Below are positions 1 through 7,471 of a DNA stretch of 8,646 bases, one piece after another (the stretch's first letter is position 1; every line of letters starts with the position of its first letter). A model generated the notes under the pieces. That model was not told the DNA's origin, did not search any database, and saw only the letters and a program-made list of their open reading frames with translations. A program made the translations under genes and the position numbers. Where the stretch lies: the NCBI GenBank assembly GCA_024762735.1, contig JANTGU010000081.1, forward strand, positions 1 through 8,646, read 5' to 3'. This DNA comes from Bacteroidales bacterium. Its GTDB lineage: Bacteria > Bacteroidota > Bacteroidia > Bacteroidales > F082.

Positions 1-1
1 C

Positions 2-118
2 ATGAGCAAGCAAAGTCAGGTGGAAAAGATATTGGTAAAAAGAGGTTTTAAAGAAAATACCCAACCTTTAAAGGTAATCAGGGTCAGCCCGAAAGAACTG
101 GAGGCAATCAAAAAATGA
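2..118 (+). CDS. FtsL-like cell division protein, C-terminal fragment (5' end outside window)
   Basis: Open frame from the first full codon to TGA at 116-118, giving 38 residues beginning MSKQSQVEKILVKRG. The ATG at position 2 is probably an internal Met, because the Bacteroidota FtsL-like family has about 100-120 residues: a short cytoplasmic tail, one membrane segment and a periplasmic coiled coil. That family ends in a stretch like (L)MSxQSxVExxLxxRGxxLK, which matches here. Such proteins are thought to act in the divisome as FtsL does, scaffolding FtsW-FtsI. Only the tail is visible, so the membrane segment and coiled coil cannot be checked. The stop codon overlaps the ftsI start (ATGA), and the position just before ftsI is where this gene sits in Bacteroidota dcw clusters. 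The assignment rests on position plus a short motif recalled from the family. Confidence 0.7.
   Translation: MSKQSQVEKILVKRGFKENTQPLKVIRVSPKELEAIKK
100..104 (+). promoter_or_regulatory. Shine-Dalgarno-like GGAGG before ftsI
   Basis: GGAGG lies 10 nt before the ATG at 115, inside the final codons of the ftsL-like gene, and is followed by an A-rich run up to the start. It supports the 115 start together with the ATGA stop-start overlap. Bacteroidota often initiate without a strong Shine-Dalgarno, and the motif also encodes part of Leu-Glu-Ala, so it may be coincidental. Confidence 0.45.
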
Positions 119-2232
119 GCAACGCAAAAAAAGACATATTACTGCGGGAGGCTTTTCTCTATGCCATTATCTTCCTCACGGGAGTTGCCATCATGGTAAA
201 AGCCGTCAGGATTTATACCGTGGAGGGTGCCGAGCTCAGATCGAAGGCCATCAAGCAGGAGATACGCACTTTTACCCTGGAATCGAGTCGTGGCAACATT
301 CTGTCAGACGACGCCAGCCTGTTGGCCACTTCCGTCCCTATTTTTGATATCAGGATGGACGTGGGTACTCCCAACATCACGGATGAGGATTTTGCTGCCA
401 AAGTCGATTCGCTGGCCTTCTCGCTGCACCGGCTTTTTCCGAAACAGTCAAAAAGTTACTACAAACGACTGTTAACCAAGGCACGCCAGCACCACCGTCG
501 CTATCAGCTTATCAAGCGGAAAGTAACCTACGATGAGCTCCAAAAGCTGCGCACCTTCCCCCTGTTAAGAAGAGGAAAAATGAAAGGCGGTCTTATTGCC
601 ATCGAACGTACCCGGCGCGAAAGACCTTTTGGCGAGTTAGCCGGTCGCACCATTGGTTTTGTGAACGACAACCAAAAAAGAGTGGGCCTGGAAGGGTCGT
701 TCGACAGCGTGCTCATGGGAAAAGACGGACGGCAGCTGCGACGACGTATCAACAACGGCGACTGGATTCCTATCCACGATGAAAACGAAATCGAACCTGT
801 CAACGGGAAAGACATCCAGACCACCCTCGACGTAAACATACAGGATGTGGCCGAGCAGGCGCTGTTAAAGCAGATGCTTTACCACAAAGCCAAAATGGGT
901 ACCGTGGTGGTGATGGAAGTGCAAACCGGCCACATCAAAGCCATCGCCAACCTCAACCACGACGAAACAGACGGCTATTACAAAGAGAATTACAATTTTG
1001 CCGTGGGCAAGCGCATCGAACCCGGTTCCACCTTTAAGCTGGCTTCCATCATGGCCTTGATGGAAAAGCACAAAATCAACCTCAGCGACTCACTCTTTTT
1101 TGAACATCCTTACGTAATTTATTCCCGCCGAAGGTTGGTGGATGCCCACATGTACAACCACGGGCGGTTTACCATTCGCGAAGCTTTTGAGCACTCTTCC
1201 AACATGGGCATCTCAAAAATTACCCACGAGGCTTTTAAAGATAATCCTGCCCAATACGTCGATCAGCTGTATGCCATGAGGTTGAACAAACCAACAGGTA
1301 TCGAAATTATTGGTGAACCCAATCCGCTCATCAAGCATCCTGTTAAGGATAAAAAAGCGTGGTGGAAAACTTCCCTGCCGTGGATGTCGATTGGCTACGA
1401 AGTGATGCTGACACCGCTTCAGTTACTCACCTTTTACAATGCCGTGGCCAACAATGGCGTGATGGTAAAACCCATGCTGGTAACAAGCATTCAGCAAGAT
1501 GGCAAAATCATAAAGCGTTTTAATACCCGGGTGCTCAACAAGCAAATCGCGTCGCCCTCTACCATAAAAAAAGCACAATCGTTGCTTGAAGGCGTGGTGT
1601 TGCGAGGAACCGGGCACAAGCTGAAAAACCGTTGGTACAAAATGGCCGGCAAAACGGGCACTGCCCAAATCTCGGAAGGAGAAGGATACCATGGTAAACG
1701 TCGTTACAACGCCACGTTCGTGGGGTATTTCCCCGCTGACCATCCCCGCTATTCCATCATCGTGGTGGTGAACGAACCCACCGAAAACGGTTACTACGGC
1801 GCGCTGGTGGCCGGTCCCGTGTTCAAGGAGGTTGCCGATAAAATTTACGCCACTTCCATTTCGCTCGAAAGCCCTTACCTGTCGGATACCGCCACCAAAA
1901 AAATTCCAATGGTCGATGTCCCATCGTGGTTTGAAGCCACCCAAACAGTGGTGGAGGAACTGGGATTTAATACCCTTGGTTATCGCGATAAAAGCAACTG
2001 GGTAGAGATGGAGCAGCAAGACAAAAAAATTGCTTTCACCCCGGTTTCAATCAACCAGAAGACGGTACCCGACGTGAGGGGAATGAATGCCGTTGACGCG
2101 GTGTACCTGTTAGAAAACATGGGATTCACCACCCAATTAAACGGGCGTGGCAAAGTGGTGGCACAATCCATCCAATCCAAAACAGTCCCCAACGGGCACA
2201 AAGTAGTAAAATTAAAATTAGGAGCCTATTAA
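115..2232 (+). CDS. ftsI: Division-specific peptidoglycan D,D-transpeptidase (class B PBP, FtsI/PBP3 type) with C-terminal PASTA domain
   Basis: Crosslinks septal peptidoglycan in the periplasm as the partner of FtsW. The 705-residue protein has a short cytoplasmic N-terminus and one membrane anchor (about 13-32). A PBP dimerisation/pedestal domain follows (about 54-215), with RGNIL at 59-63 and GLEGSFD at 191-197. The transpeptidase domain spans about 256-575. The three active-site motifs are intact: STFK at 305-308 (nucleophile Ser305), SSN at 361-363 and KTGT at 513-516. A PASTA domain (about 648-703, starting KTVPDVRG) closes the protein. The PASTA tail makes it resemble SpoVD/PBP2x in layout more than E. 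coli FtsI, but this architecture and length are usual in Bacteroidota, where the gene is annotated ftsI. The start at 115 overlaps the preceding stop and puts the anchor at the usual distance from the N-terminus. MurE starts 1 nt after the stop. Confidence 0.95.
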   Translation: MSNAKKDILLREAFLYAIIFLTGVAIMVKAVRIYTVEGAELRSKAIKQEIRTFTLESSRGNILSDDASLLATSVPIFDIRMDVGTPNITDEDFAAKVDSLAFSLHRLFPKQSKSYYKRLLTKARQHHRRYQLIKRKVTYDELQKLRTFPLLRRGKMKGGLIAIERTRRERPFGELAGRTIGFVNDNQKRVGLEGSFDSVLMGKDGRQLRRRINNGDWIPIHDENEIEPVNGKDIQTTLDVNIQDVAEQALLKQMLYHKAKMGTVVVMEVQTGHIKAIANLNHDETDGYYKENYNFAVGKRIEPGSTFKLASIMALMEKHKINLSDSLFFEHPYVIYSRRRLVDAHMYNHGRFTIREAFEHSSNMGISKITHEAFKDNPAQYVDQLYAMRLNKPTGIEIIGEPNPLIKHPVKDKKAWWKTSLPWMSIGYEVMLTPLQLLTFYNAVANNGVMVKPMLVTSIQQDGKIIKRFNTRVLNKQIASPSTIKKAQSLLEGVVLRGTGHKLKNRWYKMAGKTGTAQISEGEGYHGKRRYNATFVGYFPADHPRYSIIVVVNEPTENGYYGALVAGPVFKEVADKIYATSISLESPYLSDTATKKIPMVDVPSWFEATQTVVEELGFNTLGYRDKSNWVEMEQQDKKIAFTPVSINQKTVPDVRGMNAVDAVYLLENMGFTTQLNGRGKVVAQSIQSKTVPNGHKVVKLKLGAY
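2220..2224 (+). promoter_or_regulatory. Shine-Dalgarno-like AGGAG before murE GTG start
   Basis: AGGAG ends 9 nt before the GTG at 2234, inside the last codons of ftsI (Leu-Gly-Ala-Tyr). It supports the non-ATG start of murE, whose translation is probably coupled to termination of ftsI at 2230-2232. Confidence 0.5.
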
Positions 2233-2233
2233 A

Positions 2234-3691
2234 GTGAAGAAGTTACAAGACATACTCTATCGTGCCGGTATTGTTTCCGTAAACGGGTCACTGGATATTG
2301 GTATTGAAGCCATCGTCTCCGATTCGCGCGGGGTAACTGCCGGGTCGCTGTTTGTTGCCACAAGAGGCACCCAGGTGGATGGACATAACTTCATACCTAA
2401 AGCAGTAGAGCTGGGTGCCACGGCCATCGTGTGCGAAACATTTCCCGAAACCCTTAACCCTAAGGTTACCTATGTGAAGGTTAAAAACAGTGCCGAAGCA
2501 CTGGGCTATATTGCCTCCAACTTTTTTGGCAACCCTTCGGAACAGCTTAAGCTTGTTGGCGTAACCGGTACCAACGGCAAAACCACCACGGTTACCCTGC
2601 TCTATAACCTGATGGAGGCGCTGGGCTATAAATCCGGGCTGCTTTCCACCATACAAAACAAGGTGCACCAAACAGTAGTGCCCGCCACCCACACCACCCC
2701 CGATGCCATTTCATTGAACAAGCTGCTATCCAAGATGGTGGAAGCCGGTTGCAGCTATGCTTTTATGGAGGTAAGCTCGCATGCGATCCATCAGCACCGG
2801 ATAACAGGATTACAGTTTGCCGGAGCCGTGTTCACCAATCTTACCCACGATCATCTTGACTACCACAAAACATTCAAAGCGTATCTCAAGGCTAAAAAGA
2901 AGTTTTTCGATGATTTGCCCTCCAGCGCCTTTGCCCTGGTAAATCTGGACGACAAAAACGGCCGGGTGATGCTGCAAAATACCGTCGCTAAACAGTATGG
3001 CTACGCGTTAAAAAACATGGCAGATTTTAAAGCCAGGGTGTTGGAAAGTCTTTTTGACAGCACCAAGCTCGACATCAACGGACATCCGTTTTACACCATG
3101 ATGGTCGGCACTTTTAATGCTTACAACCTGTTGGCCGTTTATGGTACCGCCCTGCTATTGCATCAGGATGAGGAAGAGGTCTTGTTAAAGATGAGCACGT
3201 TAAAGGGTGCCGACGGCCGCTTCGAGGTCATCCGCTCAAGCAATAATATTACGGCCATCATCGATTATGCCCACACTCCTGACGCGCTGGAGAATGTACT
3301 GAAAACCATTCAAAACGTCCGTACCGGCAACGAGCAACTGATTACCGTGGTAGGGGCCGGCGGCAACCGCGACAAGGAAAAAAGACCCAGGATGGCTCAC
3401 ATCGCCTCCTTGCTGAGCACCAGGGTAATCATAACCTCTGACAACCCACGTAATGAAGACCCGCAAGCTATTATTGATGATATGATGAAAGGAATAGATG
3501 TGGCTAAAAAGATGTCGGCATTAGCCATTGTCAACCGGAAAGAGGCCATTCACACTGCCGTGATGCTGGCACAACCCGGCGACATCATCCTGATAGCCGG
3601 CAAAGGCCATGAAACCTATCAGGAAATTAAAGGGGTTAAACATCCCTTTGACGACAAAAAAGTGATAACCGAGTATTTCGATAATTTATAA
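2234..3691 (+). CDS. murE: UDP-N-acetylmuramoyl-L-alanyl-D-glutamate--2,6-diaminopimelate ligase
   Basis: Cytoplasmic ATP-dependent Mur ligase that adds the third stem-peptide residue to UDP-MurNAc-L-Ala-D-Glu. The 485 residues match the family's usual length. Visible motifs are the N-terminal substrate-binding region (SDSRGV, 29-34), the P-loop TGTNGKTTT (111-119), THTTPD (152-157) and SSHAIHQHR (181-189). DHLDYH (206-211) precedes Lys221, which aligns with the carbamylated lysine of MurE. The C-terminal domain carries DNPR (403-406), the signature of meso-diaminopimelate enzymes rather than L-lysine ones, so Gram-negative-type A1gamma peptidoglycan is inferred. The start is GTG, read as Met: MKKLQDILYRAG matches the N-terminus expected for Bacteroidota MurE, and starting later would remove it. 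It sits 1 nt after ftsI and 4 nt before mraY. In E. coli murF would follow; here it does not, as is usual in Bacteroidota. Confidence 0.96.
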   Translation: MKKLQDILYRAGIVSVNGSLDIGIEAIVSDSRGVTAGSLFVATRGTQVDGHNFIPKAVELGATAIVCETFPETLNPKVTYVKVKNSAEALGYIASNFFGNPSEQLKLVGVTGTNGKTTTVTLLYNLMEALGYKSGLLSTIQNKVHQTVVPATHTTPDAISLNKLLSKMVEAGCSYAFMEVSSHAIHQHRITGLQFAGAVFTNLTHDHLDYHKTFKAYLKAKKKFFDDLPSSAFALVNLDDKNGRVMLQNTVAKQYGYALKNMADFKARVLESLFDSTKLDINGHPFYTMMVGTFNAYNLLAVYGTALLLHQDEEEVLLKMSTLKGADGRFEVIRSSNNITAIIDYAHTPDALENVLKTIQNVRTGNEQLITVVGAGGNRDKEKRPRMAHIASLLSTRVIITSDNPRNEDPQAIIDDMMKGIDVAKKMSALAIVNRKEAIHTAVMLAQPGDIILIAGKGHETYQEIKGVKHPFDDKKVITEYFDNL

Positions 3692-3695
3692 AACC

Positions 3696-4937
3696 ATGCT
3701 ATATTATCTGTTTAAATATCTTGATGAAGCCTACAATTTCCCGGGAGCCCAGGTTTTCGACTACCTCTCCTTCAGGGCAGCCATGACCATCATCACCTCG
3801 TTGTTAATCGGCATGGTATTTGGCAAAAACTGGATCAATTTCCTGCGTAAAAAACAGGTGGGTGAAACCGTGCGTGATTTAGGCTTGCAGGGACAAATGG
3901 AAAAGCAGGGCACGCCCACCATGGGAGGGTTAATCATTCTGGCATCCATCATCATCCCCGTGTTGCTATTTGCCAGGCTCGACAATATCTACATTTTACT
4001 GATGTTATTTACCACCGTTTGGTTGGGTTTTGTTGGGTTTATTGATGACTACATCAAGGTCTTTAGAAAAGACAAAGCCGGCTTAAAAGGAAAAATAAAA
4101 ATTCTGGCTCAGGTTATTCTTGGTTTGGTAGTAGGTGCCGTGCTTTACTTTAACCCCGACGTGGTAATTCGTGAAAAGCAAAAAGTGGTTACTACCGAGA
4201 TGATTCAAAAAATGGACACCCAGGGGCCCTCGTACGCTTTTCAGCCCGACGAGCGCCACTCCACCAAAACCACTATCCCGTTTTTTAAGAACAACGAATT
4301 TGACTATGCCGTATTATTAAATTGGATGGGTGATGGATACGAAAAATACGCGTTTTTGATTTTTATCCCGTTTGTTATTTTCATCCTCACCGGTGTTTCA
4401 AACGGAGCCAACCTTACCGATGGCATGGATGGGCTGGCAGCCGGCACATCAGCCATCATCGGGGCAACGCTGGGGATCCTGGCGTGGGTTTCGGGTAACA
4501 TCATTTTCTCCAACTACCTCAACATTATGTACATCCCCAACGTGGGCGAATTAACGGTTTTTATTGCCGGTTTCGTGGGGGCCACGGTAGGCTTTTTATG
4601 GTACAACACCTATCCCGCTCAGGTTTTCATGGGCGACACCGGCAGCCTGGCCATCGGGGGCATTATTGCCGTGTTTGCCATTATCATTCGTAAAGAGTTG
4701 TTGCTTCCGCTGCTGGCAGGCATCTTCCTGGTGGAGAGCCTCTCGGTGATTATGCAGGTGAGCTACTTTAAATATACCCGAAAGAAATATGGAGAGGGAC
4801 GCAGGATTTTCCTGATGTCGCCCCTGCACCATCACTATCAAAAAAAGGGATATCCCGAAGCCAAGATTGTGATGCGGGTATTTATTATCGGGGTGATGCT
4901 GGCGGTGTTAACCATCATAACACTGAAATTGAGATAA
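3696..4937 (+). CDS. mraY: Phospho-N-acetylmuramoyl-pentapeptide-transferase (lipid I synthase)
   Basis: Polytopic inner-membrane enzyme that transfers phospho-MurNAc-pentapeptide from UDP to undecaprenyl phosphate, giving lipid I. Family motifs are KQGTPTMGG (70-78), GFIDDY with the Asp pair 117-118, NLTDGMDGLA (239-248), FMGDTGS with Asp314 (311-317), and LMSPLHHHY (373-381) in the last cytoplasmic loop. About ten membrane segments can be drawn. At 413 residues it is some 50 longer than E. coli MraY (360). The excess lies between the DD motif and NLTDG, mainly residues 154-215, a polar stretch around the conserved PFFK (195-198) that should be the periplasmic loop between segments 4 and 5. 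A long MraY is, as I recall, typical of Bacteroidota. No clear Shine-Dalgarno precedes the ATG; the upstream sequence is A/T-rich, as is common in the phylum. It lies 4 nt after murE and 3 nt before murD. Confidence 0.96.
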   Translation: MLYYLFKYLDEAYNFPGAQVFDYLSFRAAMTIITSLLIGMVFGKNWINFLRKKQVGETVRDLGLQGQMEKQGTPTMGGLIILASIIIPVLLFARLDNIYILLMLFTTVWLGFVGFIDDYIKVFRKDKAGLKGKIKILAQVILGLVVGAVLYFNPDVVIREKQKVVTTEMIQKMDTQGPSYAFQPDERHSTKTTIPFFKNNEFDYAVLLNWMGDGYEKYAFLIFIPFVIFILTGVSNGANLTDGMDGLAAGTSAIIGATLGILAWVSGNIIFSNYLNIMYIPNVGELTVFIAGFVGATVGFLWYNTYPAQVFMGDTGSLAIGGIIAVFAIIIRKELLLPLLAGIFLVESLSVIMQVSYFKYTRKKYGEGRRIFLMSPLHHHYQKKGYPEAKIVMRVFIIGVMLAVLTIITLKLR

Positions 4938-4940
4938 CCC

Positions 4941-6287
4941 ATGAAAGGCAAGCATGAGATAGTGGTTTTAGGTGCCGGCGAAAGCGGAACAGGAGCTGCC
5001 ATACTTGCCAAAAAAAAGGGCTTTGAGGTTTTTGTAAGCGATTACGGAAAAATCGATCCCAAATACAAAAGCGTTCTTACACATCATGACATTGATTTTG
5101 AAGAAAACGGCCACTCGTTCGACAGAATAGTAAAGGCGGTTGAAATCATAAAGAGTCCCGGCATTCCGGATAACGCTCTTCCTGTGAAACGGGCTGTCGA
5201 AAAAGGCATTGCCGTTATCTCGGAAATAGAGTTTGCTGCCCGTTACACTAATGCCAAACTTGTTTGCATCACCGGTTCTAACGGAAAAACCACCACTACC
5301 TTGTTAACCTATCATATTTTAAAAAGGGCAGGATTTAAGGTGGGATTGGCCGGCAACGTGGGAAAAAGTTTTGCCTGGCAGGTAGCGGAATCGGATTTTG
5401 ATATTTACGTGTTGGAGATTAGCAGCTTTCAGCTGGATGGCATGTACGATTTTAAAGCCGACATTGCCGTGCTTACCAACCTCACCCCCGATCATCTGGA
5501 TCGCTACGATAACCGTTTCGAGAATTACATCGAATCAAAATTCCGGATTCTTCAAAACATGTCGAAGGAGGATGCCTTCATTTTTAACGCTGACGACCCG
5601 GTTACCACCCGGGAGCTGAAAAAAAGAACCATCCTGCCGAAAAAATACAGCCTCACGCTTACCAACTCCCCCCGGGAGAACGGCGCCTGGCTCGAAAACA
5701 ATACATTGATTATAAACATACATAAAAGTAAATTTAATATGACACTTGAACAGTTAGCACTTCAGGGAAAACACAACACCTACAACTCCATGGCAGCTTC
5801 GGTTTCCGCACGGTTGTTGGATGTAAGAAAAGAGAGCATCAAACAGAGCCTCTCCGATTTCGAAAACATCCCCCACCGGTTGGAGTATGTTTCCAACGTG
5901 CATGGCATCACGTTCATCAACGACAGCAAGGCCACCAACATCAACTCCACCTGGTATGCCCTGGAGTATGTTGATTCGCCTACCGTATGGATTGTGGGAG
6001 GACAAGATAAGGGAAACGACTATTCAGAGCTTTTGCCTCTGGTGAAGCAAAAAGTGAAAGCCATTGTCTGTTTGGGCGTTGACAACACCAAACTTCACGA
6101 GATTTTTGAAGATGCGGTGGAATTGATGGTGGATACCCAATCAGCCAAAGAGGCAGTAACCTATGCCTATAACCTGGCCAAAAAAGGAGAGATCGTACTG
6201 CTGTCGCCCGCCTGCGCCAGCTTCGACCTCTTTGAAAACTACCAGGATCGCGGTGAGCAATTTAAAAAAGCAGTAAAAGAGCTCTAA
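4941..6287 (+). CDS. murD: UDP-N-acetylmuramoyl-L-alanine--D-glutamate ligase
   Basis: Cytoplasmic Mur ligase that adds D-glutamate to UDP-MurNAc-L-Ala, the step before MurE. The 448 residues fit the family. The N-terminal Rossmann-like domain opens with VVLGAGESGTG (8-18), which binds the UDP substrate. The ATPase domain has the P-loop TGSNGKTTT (111-119), EISSFQLD (159-166) and PDHLDRY (183-189), with Lys200 aligning with the carbamylated lysine of MurD. The C-terminal domain has NDSKATN (327-333), GGQDKGND (353-360) and LSPACASFDLFENYQDRG (421-438), the last being characteristic of MurD. The ATG lies 3 nt after the mraY stop, and the beta-strand followed by the glycine-rich loop begins at residue 6, as expected, so the start is secure. 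No Shine-Dalgarno is evident, so translation is probably coupled to mraY. The TAA shares its final A with the ATG of ftsW. Confidence 0.96.
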   Translation: MKGKHEIVVLGAGESGTGAAILAKKKGFEVFVSDYGKIDPKYKSVLTHHDIDFEENGHSFDRIVKAVEIIKSPGIPDNALPVKRAVEKGIAVISEIEFAARYTNAKLVCITGSNGKTTTTLLTYHILKRAGFKVGLAGNVGKSFAWQVAESDFDIYVLEISSFQLDGMYDFKADIAVLTNLTPDHLDRYDNRFENYIESKFRILQNMSKEDAFIFNADDPVTTRELKKRTILPKKYSLTLTNSPRENGAWLENNTLIINIHKSKFNMTLEQLALQGKHNTYNSMAASVSARLLDVRKESIKQSLSDFENIPHRLEYVSNVHGITFINDSKATNINSTWYALEYVDSPTVWIVGGQDKGNDYSELLPLVKQKVKAIVCLGVDNTKLHEIFEDAVELMVDTQSAKEAVTYAYNLAKKGEIVLLSPACASFDLFENYQDRGEQFKKAVKEL

Positions 6288-7471
6288 TGATGAAAATCGG
6301 TTTCGAATACATAAAAGGAGACAAGGTAATATGGTCCATCGTGGTGATGTTAAGCATCATTTCGTTGCTGGCTGTGTACAGCTCAACCGGCACGCTGGCC
6401 TATAAGTACCAGGGCGGCGACACCATGTACTACATGATAAAACATAGCATCATCATGTTTTTTGGTCTCCTGCTCATGTATTTGGCCTACAAACTAAAAT
6501 ACATTTATTACTCACGGATTTTTCAAATCATCCTCTTCATTGCCGTTCCTTTATTGGTAATCACCCTCTTTTTTGGCGAAACCATCAATGGTGCCAACCG
6601 GGTATTACGAATCCCGCTGGTGGGATTAACCTTTCAAACATCCGACCTGGCAAAAATTACCCTTATCGTTTACCTGGCACGCGAGCTAACACGCCGCCAG
6701 GATCAAATCAAAAAATTTAAATCCGCTTTCGTTCCCCTGATGGTACCCATACTGGCTGTGGTTATAGCCATTTTACCGGCCAACCTCTCCACGGCTGCCA
6801 TCGTGTTTACCATTAGCCTGGTCATGCTTTTCGTGGGGCGGGTGCGGTTGCTATACCTGGCGGGATTGATTGTTACCGGAGCTGCCATCCTGGGTATCAT
6901 TATCCTCATCATGTTTAACATGCCCGACGGTATGCAGGGGCGAACGGCCACCTGGAAACACCGTATCGAACACTTCATCAGTAACGACAAAGGAGAAGTA
7001 CCTTTTCAGGTGGAACAGGCAAAAATTGCCATTGCTACCGGGGGCATTTATGGTAAAGGACCCGGCAACAGCACCCAACGGAACATTCTGCCCCACCCCT
7101 ATTCCGATTTTATCTATGCCATTATCATCGAGGAGTACGGTCTCCTCGGGGGATTCTTCGTGCTGCTGCTTTACCTTGTTCTCTTTTTCAGGGCCATCCG
7201 TATTTCGTTAAAATCACCCACACTCTTCGGGAGTTTTATGGTGATAGGGATGAGCTTTAGCCTGGTGTTCCAGGCGATGATTAACATGGGCGTGGCGGTC
7301 AACCTGTTCCCGGTTACCGGCCAACCGCTGCCACTGATAAGCATGGGAGGAACCTCCTTGTGGTTTAGTAGTCTGGCCATCGGCATCATTTTAAGCGTGA
7401 GTCGCGAAATCGAATTAAACAACGAAAAACTGGCTATGGAAGCAGTTTACAAGGAGGAGGACGATGAGTAA
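6287..7471 (+). CDS. ftsW: Septal peptidoglycan glycosyltransferase, SEDS family (FtsW)
   Basis: Inner-membrane SEDS protein that polymerises lipid II into septal glycan together with FtsI. The 394 residues form about ten membrane segments, with almost no N-terminal cytoplasmic tail before the first (about 15-34). SEDS landmarks are GANR (102-105), QTSDLAK (117-123), PANLSTA (164-170), GGIYGKGPGNS (252-262) and LPHPYSDF (268-275), whose Asp274 aligns with the catalytic aspartate of FtsW/RodA. NLFPVTGQPLPLISMGGTS (339-357) completes the set. This last form, and location in the dcw cluster between murD and murG, favour FtsW over RodA. Several motifs differ from the proteobacterial consensus, which I take as a lineage trait. 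The first ATG overlaps the murD stop by 1 nt (TAATG); a second ATG follows at once (6290), so the true start may be either. The C-terminus is acidic (KEEDDE), overlaps murG by 8 nt and carries its ribosome binding site. Confidence 0.94.
   Translation: MMKIGFEYIKGDKVIWSIVVMLSIISLLAVYSSTGTLAYKYQGGDTMYYMIKHSIIMFFGLLLMYLAYKLKYIYYSRIFQIILFIAVPLLVITLFFGETINGANRVLRIPLVGLTFQTSDLAKITLIVYLARELTRRQDQIKKFKSAFVPLMVPILAVVIAILPANLSTAAIVFTISLVMLFVGRVRLLYLAGLIVTGAAILGIIILIMFNMPDGMQGRTATWKHRIEHFISNDKGEVPFQVEQAKIAIATGGIYGKGPGNSTQRNILPHPYSDFIYAIIIEEYGLLGGFFVLLLYLVLFFRAIRISLKSPTLFGSFMVIGMSFSLVFQAMINMGVAVNLFPVTGQPLPLISMGGTSLWFSSLAIGIILSVSREIELNNEKLAMEAVYKEEDDE
7451..7457 (+). promoter_or_regulatory. Strong Shine-Dalgarno AAGGAGG for murG within ftsW
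   Basis: AAGGAGG ends 6 nt before the murG ATG at 7464, a near-ideal motif and spacing. It is formed by codons for the acidic C-terminal tail of FtsW, so one stretch serves both protein coding and initiation. It is the strongest such motif in the window and supports the murG start at 7464. Confidence 0.65.

Noticed and set aside
1423..2019. A 198-codon open frame on the minus strand inside ftsI
   Set aside because: It lies wholly antisense to the transpeptidase domain of ftsI, is rich in His and Phe as expected from reverse-reading coding sequence, and shows no recognisable motif. It is a shadow of a well-supported gene.
2288..2692. A 134-codon open frame on the minus strand inside murE
   Set aside because: It is antisense to the N-terminal and P-loop part of murE and has no recognisable domain or separate start signal.
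3692..3695. A missing murF between murE and mraY
   Set aside because: In E. coli murF lies here, but Bacteroidota dcw clusters as I know them normally lack it at this place, so the arrangement is not a deletion peculiar to this genome.
6287..6292. Two consecutive ATG codons at the ftsW start as a possible frameshift or reinitiation signal
   Set aside because: Both are in the same frame and give proteins differing by one Met; the TAATG overlap is ordinary translational coupling.
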